Origin: Golubevia sp. BC0850
Taxonomy: Eukaryota; Basidiomycota; Exobasidiomycetes; Golubeviales; Golubeviaceae
Assembly: GCA_012976225.1 (NCBI GenBank)
Contig: JAAVVG010000031.1
Location: 62,001-126,000 of the forward strand
Length of the DNA stretch: 64,000 nucleotides
Direction of reading: 5' to 3'
Shown here: piece by piece, positions 33,267 through 47,756 of the stretch
Layout of the letters: the number at the start of each line of letters is the position of its first letter
Position numbering within the stretch: the stretch's first letter is position 1
Notes under the pieces: model-generated
The model's input: the letters and a program-made list of their open reading frames with translations, nothing else
Told to the model about the DNA's origin: nothing
Databases searched by the model: none
Program-made: the position numbers and the translations under genes

Positions 33267-33847
33267 CTTGAGCGACTGCGAGGGAAAAGCGTATGGTCGG
33301 GATGAAAACGTGAAGATGGTTCAGAACATAGAAGTAGAAAAGAAGGAATGGAAGAGGAGAGGAAAGGCAAGGGAAGGGAAGCAGCGCAGCTCTATGTGTT
33401 GCCTTCACCTTTGCCCGCCAGAGCCAGATGCTACCTCTTGGGTCTCACTGCTGGGTTCTACTGTTGGGAGAATCATGATAGAGGAGCTGAACAGTCATCT
33501 TTCGAAGCCATCGATCCAGTCTAACCCCACTCTGCTTCCCCCTCTACTGCTGTGCTGTGCTGTCTGGGTAGTATGGTCCCTCCCCCTTCCCCTTTCCCCT
33601 TCGGATGCATCTGGTGCTAGTTGAATCTGTGTTTTGAACCTGATTTTGTCAATCAAATGATAACTCACGTTTATGACATTCATTCCCTCGTGCTGTTGCT
33701 GTTGCTGTTGCTGTTAGAAGCAAACTTCGCGTGGCCAGATTTTTACCAACCGATTGATTCAAAACCACTTGATTCCAAACCACTTCATCTCTCTCTCTTT
33801 CTCTTTCTCTTTCTCTTCCTTTTCAAGGACTCTTTGTTACTTTCAAG
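33267..33847. promoter_or_regulatory. Divergent promoter, FAM210-like / ERG11
   Basis: This 581-bp region separates two divergent starts. It has a CTGTTG microsatellite at about 33692-33715 and a CT-rich tract (CTTTCTCTTTCTC) just upstream of the ERG11 ATG. I could not identify a convincing sterol-response element. The whole region is duplicated at 40694-41274. Confidence 0.6.
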
Positions 33848-36565
<2,718 letters not shown>

Positions 36566-37132
36566 GGCATTTAGATCTATCTGGGAGACTGTATGAAAGT
36601 GGGCGGTAAGATGAAGATGGTCAACTCAAGGTCTGGAAGTCGGAAAGAAAAGAGTTACAATGACCCTGTAGAGGGATACGTCTTTCCTAGGATCTAAAAC
36701 AAGCTTATGAATCTACAAAATCAATGAACCTTCAAAAATTAGCAAAACTTACAACGGCCAAACTTTAATACCCAGCCTCCATTTATCCCTTCTTCTTCCT
36801 CCTCCCTCGAAAACTCCTGCTATTGCATCTCAAGTCTCCCTTCTTCCTCGCCCCTTTTCTCTTCTGCTTTCTTTCCCCCTTTTAGTCTTATCTTTCTGTG
36901 CCTCCAACTTGTTTCCGGTTTCTCCTTTCTTCGTCTCAACCTAAATAGATCAAAATCATTAAAACGGTCGTCCACTCTTTCGAGATCTTACTTTTCGAAT
37001 CTCAGCTGGATATCGGGATTCTGAATTCCATCAGTGATCTGCAGCGTGAATTTTAGATCGGCTTGAACTGACCACAAGGTGTGAAAATAGCACAGCCTCT
37101 CGAACACGCAGCGTGTCGTCAACAGGTATTTA
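36566..37132. other. Intergenic, 3' of ERG11
   Basis: AT- and CT-rich sequence between the ERG11 stop and the next plus-strand gene. It should contain the ERG11 3' UTR and the next promoter. No ORF or repeat is supported. Confidence 0.5.
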
Positions 37133-38400
37133 ATGAGTCTTCCGAACTCATCATTTCTCACTTCTCCTTCTCTGATCTCTTCCGGTAAAGATTACTACCC
37201 GTTTCGAACATCTTTAACAACTCTCACTTCGATGGGCAACTCTTCTAGCACACCCTACCAGCCAGCTTTCCCAGTGACTCTTCCTATAGGTGTACTCCCA
37301 GAGTTCACCCAACACCAAAGTCCAATACATCTGGAACTTGAAATTGAGCCTTGCAGAACATTCAAGAAGGGAAACGATCTGCAGACTGTCGTTCGGGTGA
37401 GTACGCAAACACAAGCGTAAAGAATCCATTCAAAGGTCTCTCATCCACAAGGCGTTCAGCCCCGGTAAGGCTGGTGGCTCACAAAAGTCATCGTCTTAGG
37501 AGCAGTAGGTAGACCTCGAGCTTCAAATCATTGGAACTTCTTCTGTACAACTTCTGAAACTTTTCTTCCATTTTGACCATTTGACTTTCTGACCTCGCAC
37601 AGGACTCTCACACTAAGCAACTGATCTTTACAATAGGTCCGATCATCAGAATAAACAAGAATTATGTCCAAAGTGAGCACATGATACGCTCATAGAAAGT
37701 GCGATGAAAAATCGATGTCCAAGCCTCAGCAAAATTGACGAGATGTTTATTTTCCCCTCTGGATGCTTTTTCCTCACTCATCTCTGGGTCTCCAGCTCTC
37801 TACTCGTCCTCCGAAGTTCCTCTTTTCACCTTGACCAGTACTGGATCTTCAAGCCGCAAGACAACATACATTTGTCACTTGGCACTGACTGGAGAAGAGA
37901 TTTATCGAGCTGTTGAGAGTACCGGTTCAAGCTCTACCGTCTGCATTTTCACCTTCAAGAATCTCTTGGGAGCACATCAACAAGACATGAGAATAGTCCT
38001 TCGAAAGAATGGAGTAATATCAGCCTGGAATCTCACAGTCGGAAAAGTCGCTTTCTACAAAGGTTGGAATAGAAAAGAGACTCATCAACTGAACGTCGAC
38101 CCCGGGATCGATGTCGCTCTGATGGTCATCTCAACTATGTGCTTGGTATGTTGAAAAGCACCATTATAGAGGATCGAGGAACTTTCTGTTGCCTCGAGTC
38201 AACAATTTTGCAGACTTGCTGTCAATTTGACTGATCTTTTTTTTCGTACTTTGATTTCCTCTGCCTCCCAACTCTCGAGTCGGTCCAGATCTCGCTCAGC
38301 AAACGCAGCAAACGTAGCAATGGCTGGAGGTGTAGCTGCGAGTATGAGTGCAAGTGCAGCAGCCGGTGCCGGCTCTTGCAATGGCGGAGGAGGGTTTTAA
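37133..38400 (+). CDS. LURP-one/tubby-C-like domain protein, 3' end unresolved
   Basis: Exons 37133-37396, 37603-37672 and 37796-38145 join in phase to give 228 residues. The order IHLELEIEPCRTFKKGNDLQ, TKQLIFTIGPIIRINKNYVQ, YICHLALTGEEIYRAVES, DMRIVLRKNGVISAWNLTVG and DPGIDVALMVISTMCL fits the beta-barrel of LURP-one-related (tubby C-terminal-like) proteins. In fungi these are uncharacterised. A second ATG at 37231 (MGNSSS) gives a myristoylation-type start and may be the real one. After 38145 a GTATGT donor is clear, but no acceptor gives an obviously better last exon. An Ala/Gly-rich open stretch near 38285-38400 is the best candidate by composition but not by phase. Confidence 0.55.
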
Positions 38401-38547
38401 ACACAGCAAACACAGGGTCGAGTGCCTACTCGATGATCACCTCAGTCACTGCATTGCCGAAAGGCTTTCGTCGAGAGAAGTGACATTTCAATTAACAAAA
38501 AACTGAAATCAGACTTCGAGTAGACGAGACACCTTGAGACTCTCCGT

Positions 38548-39582
38548 CTACACCGAGGTGTTCGGAAGGTGATTCAAAATAGTGATGAATGAACTTTTGA
38601 AACCATTTCCTTTTAAAAGTCTTGACATGTTCGAGAATCGGTTCCTTTTTTCTTCTTTCCCTCCTTCATTCTCCTTCGCCTCTCCTAACCATTTTCCCTC
38701 CTCAAAATCGCCAACGTCCCAGACTAGAAAAGGTCTTGAAGCGAGTTTCTTGACTCCGGAGAGACCTTTGAAGGTTCCTGAATACTCCACTAGAAAGTTA
38801 GAGGACTTGAGATTGAGACCGAAAGTAACATAGGCCTCAAGTAGATGAGGGCAGTAAGCCATCCAGATCACACTTTGAGCATTCAACATTCTGGCGGGAT
38901 TGTTAGATGCTCCCAAATGTAGTTTCTTCAGAGAGTGAGCCAGGAAGTGGAACGGAATTCTTCTGAGGTCTCTCTGTTCTGTGAGGGGGAAGTGAAGGAC
39001 ACTACCCTCGAGGATCAGAATCTGGAGGTTGCGACATTCTCCAAGAATGAATTTGATGATGATCTGTTGTACTTCATTTTTATTTAATTTCCTTCCGGAA
39101 GCAGTCCTCAATTGCTCCCAGAGCATATTTGTTCGCAGAGCAACCTGCTGGAGCAGCGGTGATGTTGAAGCTCTTGACCAACAGCTCTCTTTTCGAATCT
39201 CTTTGCAGAATATGGTAGAGAGATTGAAGATTAGCCTCCGAGAGAGAAGCGGTTTGAAGACGATGAGGAAGCCAGCGAATGTTACCCAGCCTAGAGGTCC
39301 CAGCAAGAGCAGAGAAGGCGAGATCTCTTGATCTGATGATAAGAAACACAAGAAAAGGACAGCGCGTGAAACTCTGGATTAGAAAAGTCGAAACGATCAT
39401 GCTTTGGAGGAAAGCACTTACCTTCTTCCCTCTTTTCTTTCTTCTCTTCATTCCTTCCCAACCTCGTTTCTCTCAGCCCAACTTCTAATCACTTGGACGA
39501 TAGAAGGAATCACATCTTTGATTAAAGCTTCGAAGGTCGCTGATTCCTCTTCCGGGCTCTTGATGGCGAGTGGCTCGCTCAT
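38548..39582 (-). pseudogene. F-box/RNI-like gene, interrupted
   Basis: On the minus strand a start at 39582 (MSEPLAIKSPEEESATF) opens a frame that meets TGA at 39448-39450. Reading on in the same frame reaches a strong donor (AAG|GTAAGT), and splicing to an acceptor near 39327 gives RSRDLAFSALAGTSRLGNI in phase. The frame then closes at about 39080, and a +1 frame continues with NEVQQIIIKFILGECRNLQI, HSLKKLHLGASNN and GLNLKSSNFLVEYSGTFKGL to the stop at 38548. The Leu-rich spacing fits the RNI-like proteins that are common and variable in basidiomycetes. Two independent breaks suggest a recent pseudogene, or sequence errors at A/T runs. Confidence 0.5.
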
Positions 39583-40126
39583 GCTCGAACTTGGAAATTG
39601 GAAGGCTGAGCGAGGGGAGAGAGAAAACGAGAAGTGGATCAAAACGGCGCTGACTTCAATCGTGTAGGCATCAGTCTATCGGTATATTGTCTATCTACCG
39701 ACCTTCTCTTCCCGGAAGCTGAAAGGAGCAAAGAGAGATGCGATCGTGAGGAGGAGGTCTTTTGGCTTTCGCGCTAACTGGAAAGTGTCACCCAATTTCA
39801 ATCTCGTTTATTCAGGACTTCTTCTCTGTGTAGAAGGCTCGATTCTTCAAACTCGTATCGCCAAAACCGGATTGATTGATTGACTGATTGTTCGAGGAGC
39901 AGAGAAAACGTGTGTGAAGACAAACAGAACTTGGAGAAAGATCGAAAGAATTAGCGTGGTTGGAATCGTGAAGTCGTCAACGAGGGGGAATAGTCAAAGA
40001 AAAGAACAAATAGAGAAATGAGAACGGAAGAGAGAACAGGGAGTCTGAGAAGAGATCGTAGAGATGTAGCTTTGAGGAGGAGAGATGGTTTGACGAGAAT
40101 GGGATCAAAAGACCGAAATACAAAGC
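39583..40126. other. Intergenic
   Basis: This gap lies between the start of the F-box-like gene and the original 3' end of the PPP1R37-like gene. No ORF of note; purine-rich towards 40100. Confidence 0.45.
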
Positions 40127-40693
40127 TCATCGAATTTGTCCAGCTACTTCTGCTTCCAGCTCCTTTGCACCATCGTGTTCAGCACCCTTGCTTGGGCTTG
40201 ACGGCGGCAGTTCAGTTTGGAGAAGATCTTTTCGAAGTTCCTCGCCTGAAACTGAACTGTTCGGAGAATGAGAATGAGGAGGTGAAGTTGAAGAGCCGAT
40301 ACTAGTACTCTCAGCAGTCGAGGAAGAGATCGAGGTCTCGGCTTGCTCTCCTTCCACCTGCTTATTTTGATTCTCAGTCGAACTTTCACTTGAAATTGCA
40401 GTTGGATTTGAAGAAGTTGCTTTACTCCGCGAAAGTCCTGTTGAAGCTGTAGATTCAAATCTTGAGAAATTGAATGGAGAAACTCGAGAAAGGTTTCTGG
40501 GGATTAGAATTGGAGTGGAGACTGGACTGAAAGAGGTTGAAGGAAGTTGTCGGAGATGGATTGAAGAATTTGAAGTGGTGCTACGAATCGATCGAAGTTG
40601 AAATTGAAGGTTTGAAGTTGAGGATAATCGAGTTGGTTTGAATTGAGATGAGAGAGGTGAGAGTTGGGAACCTCGTAAGGAGAAGGAGCTCAT
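40127..40693 (-). CDS. Chimeric ORF: FAM210 presequence fused to PPP1R37 tail
   Basis: This 188-residue ORF was created by the segmental insertion. Residues 1-110 equal the N-terminus of the FAM210-like protein, including the mitochondrial presequence, up to ESSTENQN. Residues 111-188 (KQVEGEQAETS ... EVAGQIR) are the displaced C-terminus of the PPP1R37-like protein. The fusion is in frame by chance and keeps the FAM210 promoter, so it could be transcribed. It lacks the DUF1279 domain. Whether a protein is made, and whether it enters mitochondria, is unknown. Confidence 0.6.
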   Translation of the reverse strand: MSSFSLRGSQLSPLSSQFKPTRLSSTSNLQFQLRSIRSTTSNSSIHLRQLPSTSFSPVSTPILIPRNLSRVSPFNFSRFESTASTGLSRSKATSSNPTAISSESSTENQNKQVEGEQAETSISSSTAESTSIGSSTSPPHSHSPNSSVSGEELRKDLLQTELPPSSPSKGAEHDGAKELEAEVAGQIR

Positions 40694-43600
40694 CTTGAGC
40701 GACTGCGAGGGAAAAGCGTATGGTCGGGATGAAAACGTGAAGATGGTTCAGAACATAGAAGTAGAAAAGAAGGAATGGAAGAGGAGAGGAAAGGCAAGGG
40801 AAGGGAAGCAGCGCAGCTCTATGTGTTGCCTTCACCTTTGCCCGCCAGAGCCAGATGCTACCTCTTGGGTCTCACTGCTGGGTTCTACTGTTGGGAGAAT
40901 CATGATAGAGGAGCTGAACAGTCATCTTTCGAAGCCATCGATCCAGTCTAACCCCACTCTGCTTCCCCCTCTACTGCTGTGCTGTGCTGTCTGGGTAGTA
41001 TGGTCCCTCCCCCTTCCCCTTTCCCCTTCGGATGCATCTGGTGCTAGTTGAATCTGTGTTTTGAACCTGATTTTGTCAATCAAATGATAACTCACGTTTA
41101 TGACATTCATTCCCTCGTGCTGTTGCTGTTGCTGTTGCTGTTAGAAGCAAACTTCGCGTGGCCAGATTTTTACCAACCGATTGATTCAAAACCACTTGAT
41201 TCCAAACCACTTCATCTCTCTCTCTTTCTCTTTCTCTTTCTCTTCCTTTTCAAGGACTCTTTGTTACTTTCAAGATGATTTTCTCTTCTTCTATCCTAGA
41301 GTCAACTCCATTAGCCAACCTATCACTCCCACTTCAAATTCTAGTCATCTCAATCTTAACCATCGTACTATCAGTAGCTTTCAACGTCTTTAAACAGAAA
41401 TGCCTTCCAAGAGATCCTTCTTTACCTCCCTTGGTATTTCACTATTTCCCTATCATTGGTAGTGCTGTCACCTATGGAATGGATCCTTACACCTTCTTTG
41501 AGAAGAATAGAGAATTGGTGAGTTTGGGCTCAAACCAAAGAGACAAATGGGCAAAGTTGTGATGGGCTATAGGCAACAAAGTAAAGGTTGATGTTTGGGT
41601 TTCATGACATTTTTCAGAATCGTTCTCAAGGAAAAAGAGAGAGAGGCAGGAGATGGCAAGATTTGGCAAGATCACAGAACCTCCATCGGAAGACTTCCTG
41701 TTCTCTAGGGCAAGAAGATTTCCAGCTCTCGAGACATCTCTTTGGAGAGAGAGAAAGTTGAGCTGAGCTTTTAAGATTCAATAAGAGACTAGCAGGTTGT
41801 TCTTTGAAGAGGTGCCATCAATTGAAGCTCTCAATCATAGCTAGATTGGGAATGGGGAAAGGAACATTCTAAATTCGGAGGGATCTCAAACTTTCATCTC
41901 CTCGCCTTGTTCTTCCTCTTTGGGTAGCTTCAGGCTCTGTTTATTCAGAAGATGAAAGATCATCTTTTGAACCGTGGCAGTGCAAAGCAGAGATTTGACA
42001 TGTTTGGGTTGAGAAGGTGGTTCTTCTCTTATCAGCTCGCCTTTTGCTCCAAGTCGATGATATCCTCCTCGATCTAGTTTCGAGATTCTTGTTTTCAGTA
42101 AAGAGATCCCTAAGATTACTCTCATGATTCAAATCTACTCGAACAACTTCCCATTCATCTCGAAAAGCTCTCTTCTAACACCCTTTTTCGAATGCTCCAT
42201 TCCCTCTTCTTCCGCTCTTTCTTAGCACGGAGATGTTTTCACCTTCATTCTCCTCTCACGTTCAATCACAGTGGCCTTAGGATCCAAAGGATCAAGCCTA
42301 ATTCTCAACGGAAAGCTCTCTCAAGTTTCAGCAGAAGAAGCTTACACTCACCTAACCACTCCGGTCTTCGGTAAAGAAGTAGTTCACGACGTTCCAAACT
42401 CAATTTTCATGGAACAGAAAAAATTCGTAAAGGTCGGTTTATCAACTGAAAACATGAAAGTTTACGTCGATCAAATCACAGACGAGTATAACGGTTTCTT
42501 AGCAACTGATTCCAAATTTCAACAACTCAAGAAGACTGGAGAGGGGAAAGTTGACATTTTCAAGAGTATGTGTGAATTAACTATTTTGACTGCTAGTAGA
42601 ACTTTACAAGGTAGAGAAGTTAGAGAAGGTTTAGATAAAAGTTTCGCTGATTTATATCATGATTTGGATTCTGGTTTCACTCCTATCAATTTCGTCATTC
42701 CTAATTTACCTTTACCAAACAATTTTAAACGAGATAGAGCTCAGAAAAAAATGAGTGATTTTTATAGAGGGATTTGTAAGAAGAGGAGAGAGGAGGGTGT
42801 TTTGGATGTGAGTAATCTTTTGAGGGACTCAAAGGTGTTTTGTAAGAAAAGAAACACCCGCTCTTTCAGAATGAAAAGAAACAGGTCTTCTAGACGAGGT
42901 AATCAAAACAGGAAACGATCATCTGAAATAGTCAACCCTTCTAACCTGAAGTCGAAATGGAGACTGACCTTTTTTCCTTTCAATTCCCCTTTCTCCTTCT
43001 TCGGTAGACGGAACACGACATGATCTCAGCTTTGATGACTCAATCTTACAAGAATGGACGTCACATTTCAGATTTAGAAATCGCTCATATGATGATTGCT
43101 TTATTAATGGCAGGACAACATACTTCTTCAGCAACTGGTTCTTGGGCAATGTTACGTTTAGCCTCTCAACCCAAAATCATTCAAGAGCTCTATGATGAAC
43201 AAATCTCAGTGTTTGGAACTTCTGAAGGTTCATCAGATGAGAAATTCAGACCACTAAATTATGAAGAACAAAAAGCCAAAACTCCAATTCTAGATTCAGT
43301 GATTCGAGAAACTTTGAGATTACATCCTCCTATTCATTCTATTATGAGGAAAGTTCTTTCTGATATTCCAGTTCCTCAAACTCTTGCTACTCCTATGGGA
43401 AGTAAGAAGACTGATTCTGCTTATGTCATTCCTAAAGGTCATTTCGTCATGGCTGCTCCTGGAGTTTCTCAAATCGATCCTAAGATTTGGAAAGATTCTA
43501 TGGATTTCAATCCAAAGAGATGGTTGGAATCTAATAAGGAAATTCAAGATGACGATGATGGTGAAACCGTGGATTATGGTTGGGGAAATGTTAGCAGTGG

Positions 43601-46600
43601 TGCCAACTCTCCTTATTTACCTTTCGGGGCTGGAAGGTGAGTAGTGACTTCAAGACTTTGAAAAGGAGGAGAGACGATTTTCACTTTCCTTCTCGGCTGA
43701 TTCGTTTCCAATCACCTCCGGCATTTCTTCTTCTCTTGCGGCTTGTTCAGGAGAATCTAGAATTCCGAGCCCAACCTGACCAGAGGATTGATTTGAAAGC
43801 TTGGATGTGATTCCAGAATCAGACTCATCATCTTCTTCATCTTCTTCCGAACCAATAGAGAAGGTCGGTGAAGAGAGAGAAGACTCGATCACGGGAGTAG
43901 AGAGCAGACCCGGAGATGGGATTTCGAGTTCTTGAAGTTGAGTTGAAAGCATGTCCGAAGGTTGATCAGCTGCTGCTTTGAGAGAAGAGGCGTCGATTGA
44001 GGGCACCGAAAGGTACAGATTCGAGAGTCGGCTTGAGATGGCTTCAAGAGAATCGTTGAGCGTGAGAGAACGATCTGTAAAGCAGTGAGTCGATAATCAG
44101 GGTCAGTCAAAGCACAGAAGCTTTGCGCAAGTAACCGTGTCAGCCTTCAAAACTCACCAAGAACATCACCCTCCTGCATCCCGCCAACGGCATTGACTAA
44201 TCTCTCTCTCAAGCCTTTCGCCTGTTCGACCAGATCATCAACGAAATCAGGTTTCTCTTCCATCACTCCAGCTTCCTTACCCTTTTTGTTACCGTTATCA
44301 CTGATCAACTCTTTCGTCTTCTCCCTCCTTCTCTCTTCTACACCTCTAACTAGATCGGTCAAGACTTCGTTACATTCTTCAGCAGCCTTGACTAATTCTT
44401 TTGCATCTTGATTTCTACCCTCCCTTCTGGCTTTGGAAGCTGATTCTTCAGCCGCTCTAGCAGCTTGGACCGCTCTTGCTCTTTCATCCTTTTCTTTTGC
44501 CGCTCTAGCTACCACAGACTTGTAGATAGGAGCAGCGATTGGCTGTTTGGAACCTCTTTGCAAAGCTTTGCGTTGAGCTTGCTCTGTGTTTCGAACACAA
44601 GATTGAAGGATGTCTTGAGAAAGTCTGGCGAAATCTGGATCGTTTGGCTGTTGAGGAGATGGGAAATGAGCGGGTCAGCTCCAGGATCACAACGTCCATT
44701 GATGATGATTTGTCTCTTCTCTCAACTCACAGGGATATTCAAATCTAAGCATCTCAAGCTCTGATTCATCTTCACGCTAACAGCTAGGGCCATTACTCCA
44801 GCTATATCGATACCAAAGTTCTCCGTTAGATCTAAATGGATGAGACTCTTAGCTTCCGGTAAGAATTCAGCTAAAGCAATTGCACCTTCAGAGCTCAGAT
44901 CGGTATCGTTCAAGAATAGCCTTTTGAGATTCGAGTTCAAAGTGAAAGCAGTTCTTAACCTAGTAATACCTTCCAATCCAGGCCCAGCACAAGGATTATG
45001 ACTAATGTCCAAAGTTTCAAGAGTTTCGTTAATCTTTAAAGCTTCAGCGATATGGATTAAACCACTCATCTCGATGTTGTTATCCGATAAGTTGAGCACT
45101 CTCAAAGTTCGATTCTTCTTCAAAACCTGAGATAGATAAACCACTCCATTTCTGATATCATTGGATTTCAAATCTAAAGTCAAAAGATTGCCAATTCTAG
45201 GAAGGTCTTTCAACAACCTCTTAGTCCTTTTTGCTTGATATAATGAAATAGCTTCTTCCTCTGACATTCGAGATGGAGCTTCAGATTTGATTTGCTCTCT
45301 CTCAGAGGCTGTTAACTGTCGATCTAATTCTTGAAGTGGGGAGATTAAGGCTGGAGAAATGGAGCCAGATTCTGCTGAAGCTTCTAGATAGGAAGATCCA
45401 TCTCTCTCCGAAGGTGACACTGGTAACCTTCTGGAAGTGATACCTCCTGCAGGAGAACTTGTGATGACTGGAAGATCTGGAAGAACAGGACTTGAGTAAT
45501 CGTCACTGCTGAATCGGCCCTTGGTAGAAGGGGCGCTATTAGCAGTCGATCTTTGATTCGACTTGCCATCTGGGAAGGTAGAGGATCTTGTTGGGTTGTT
45601 CGTAGAAGAAGAAGGACTTGCTGAATTCGGAAGTCTGTTCAATTGAGGAGATCCGTTTGCGTTCGCAGCTCCATTTCCATTGAGTCCAAATCTGTTCTCA
45701 TTTTCTCCATTGATAGAAGATCTCGAGTCAGGATGATCTTTCAACATTCCAGCCAAAGCAACCGCTCCCATTTGACCTATCCTATTCCTTCGCAAACTCA
45801 GATGCCTTAGATCAGAAGTTCTCACTCCTTGGGCTAATGTTTCTAGAGAGTTCGTTTTGAGTCCACAATTTTCTAACCTTAGGGAGATAATTGTTGAATT
45901 TGGAGGAGCGTCTGAAGATGAAACTGATCTGAGAAGTGGTGCTGAAGGCATTAAAGCTTCATTGTCGAAATCATCGAAATGCTCTTCTGACGTGGTGGCC
46001 GGACTAGAATTTGTTGATTGGTTCACGTTTGAAGTTGAGGTTGAGGTTGAAATGTCTTCTTCATCTATTTGACGAGCTTTCCCATTCGAATTTGAGCTAG
46101 GTTTCGTTGGCTTGCTTTCTGAAGAATCTTTGGGATGAGTTATCTGTAGAGAAGTTTCGTCTTTTGCAATGGCCTGTACTAACTGATCTAAAGCAGCTTT
46201 ATTAATGTTATTTTCACTTAAATCTAAATACCTCAGAGCTCTAGCTCTTCTCATGAAAATGGCGATGTACTTCCAACCATTGAATTTGATTTTCCTATTT
46301 GACGCAAGTGACAAAGTCGGGAGTGATCCAGAGATAAGAAGGGCATGAAGTAAAGGTTTCAAAGTCTGGTTGTATGCCATCGAAAGAGGGAGACGAAGGG
46401 GTGAGATTCGAATTCGATCAAAAATAGACATTGGAGATACTCACCTCATCGATCAAGTTACAGTTCTCGAGCACTAACTTTCCTAGACCGAAGTTCACGG
46501 ACAAGAAGTCTGCGATTGGTTCAATAGCATGACGATCTAAAGGGACGAAAGAAAGATCTAGAGTCCTGAGAGCCGGTGGACTTGATTGCGATGCGTCCTT

Positions 46601-47756
46601 CATAGAGTGTTATTTCATTGATGAGAAGATGGAAATCCATTAGTGTGGGGTCTTCTTATCCAGAAGGATGAGCAAAAAGATCTGGCATACAATCACCCTC
46701 TCGGCAGGAGGGCGGTACCCTAACTCTTGCCCCTGTGCCTTCTCATTTCCGACAGAGCAGCTTCAGACCTGATCTTGAACTCTTTCCTTCTTCGCTACTC
46801 ACTGAGAAAACACTCCTCATCTTCTTCAAAGGCATCTCCTCTCTAATCCTACAGAGATTCCTATAAAGACTTTCCAATTCATTCACGTTCCATTTCTTAT
46901 TTTCCCATTCCTTCAATTTCAGCCTATGTTCTCTTTCGATTCTAATTCTAGTGAAATCTTCTTCACTTGGAGCGATACCATTCGAGATGGGATAAGTCAC
47001 AGACATAGAAGTGATAGTGAATTGGACTCTCTTAAGAGGAGCTGCTGACAGGGTTGAATTCAAATTCGTCGAAGCGTTAGATTCTTCAGATAAAGTTGAA
47101 TTCTTGGAATCCTGTCTCTTGGGAGCAGGGAAGTTAGGTAGATCCTTTGAAATGTTAGCATCATTATTCCTATCACCTTTCCCTTCTTGTTGGGCTTGAG
47201 CTTGACTTTCTTCAAGAGGAGCTACAACTCCTGCAGCGATTCCACCTATCCTTCTGAAAAGCCCACCAGCTGCTTGAATGACATTGTTAGTTGCAACACC
47301 AGCTGCATTACTTCCAGGAGCCGTTGGATTTGGAACTGGAATCTGAACATTGACACCCTGTTGAGCTAATCTACTATTCAGAGATTGTAGAATGTCTCTA
47401 CGAAAAGAAAAAGTCTTTTGAGGAATTGGAGAAGGTTTCAGAATCGATTTTGGAGAGGAAGGAACTCGTCTCTTCCGGGCAGGTCTAGGTTTTGAAATAG
47501 GGTCTGGGGCTGCAGTTGCGATTGTAGCTGCAGTTGGAGTGATTGGAGTAGTTGTTGAAGTTGATGGAGAGTCGGAAGTTGATGGGAGAGGCTTATGTTG
47601 ATTAGAATTGATATTGGAAGTTTCAATAGGAGTTGAATCGTTGTTCATGGGATTAGAAGAAGTAGATGCTGATGCTGATTGAGATGATTGGACCTCTTGC
47701 TGTGATGATTGGGTCTCCATCTCCTTTGAAGCCGGCTCCTGAGCTGAAGAGCTCAT
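40127..47756 (-). CDS. PPP1R37-like protein phosphatase 1 regulator, split by an insertion
   Basis: Exons on the minus strand are 47756-46803, 46597-46445, 46365-44731, 44647-44158 and 44074-43678, then across the inserted segment 40363-40127. Removing the insert (keeping one shared A) gives 1288 residues. The N-terminal region has the PP1-docking RVxF motif in LKRVQFTITSMSV. LRRs follow: RTLDLSFVPLDRHAIEPIAD, ARALRYLDLSENNINKAAL, LRVLNLSDNNIEMSGLIHIA, LKRLFLNDTDLSSEGAIALA and LIHLDLTENFGIDIAGVMAL, as in vertebrate PPP1R37. A Glu/Arg-rich helix and an acidic Ser-rich tail end the protein. As assembled, translation enters the insert after SAEKESEN and stops at 43650, replacing the last 79 residues. 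It shares a 186-bp promoter with RAE1. Confidence 0.75.
40364..43677. repeat. Segmental duplication, inserted copy (3314 bp)
   Basis: This is a copy of 32937-36250 in the same orientation, inserted in the last coding exon of the PPP1R37-like gene. ATTTT occurs at both junctions (40364-40368 and 43677-43681), as expected for a 5-bp target duplication or for microhomology. The bases before 40364 and after 43677 belong to the interrupted gene: their codon arithmetic closes exactly when the insert is removed with one A retained. Confidence 0.93.
41275..43640 (+). pseudogene. Truncated ERG11 copy without haem exon
   Basis: This copy has the promoter, exons 41275-41517, 42226-42807 and 43008-43636 and the start of intron 3, all without visible difference from ERG11. 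The duplication ends 41 bp into intron 3, so the last exon with the axial Cys ([10 protein letters not shown]) is missing. Unspliced reading ends at GAGR followed by TGA at 43638-43640. A protein from it would keep the membrane anchor and substrate channel but could not bind haem as a P450. Transcripts would run antisense into the PPP1R37-like exons. It also carries the His at the Tyr132-equivalent position (42385-42387). Confidence 0.85.

Noticed and set aside
33268-33624. 118-codon ORF in the FAM210/ERG11 promoter
   Set aside because: Promoter sequence with low-complexity C-terminus and no motif; its repetition at 40695 only reflects the duplication.
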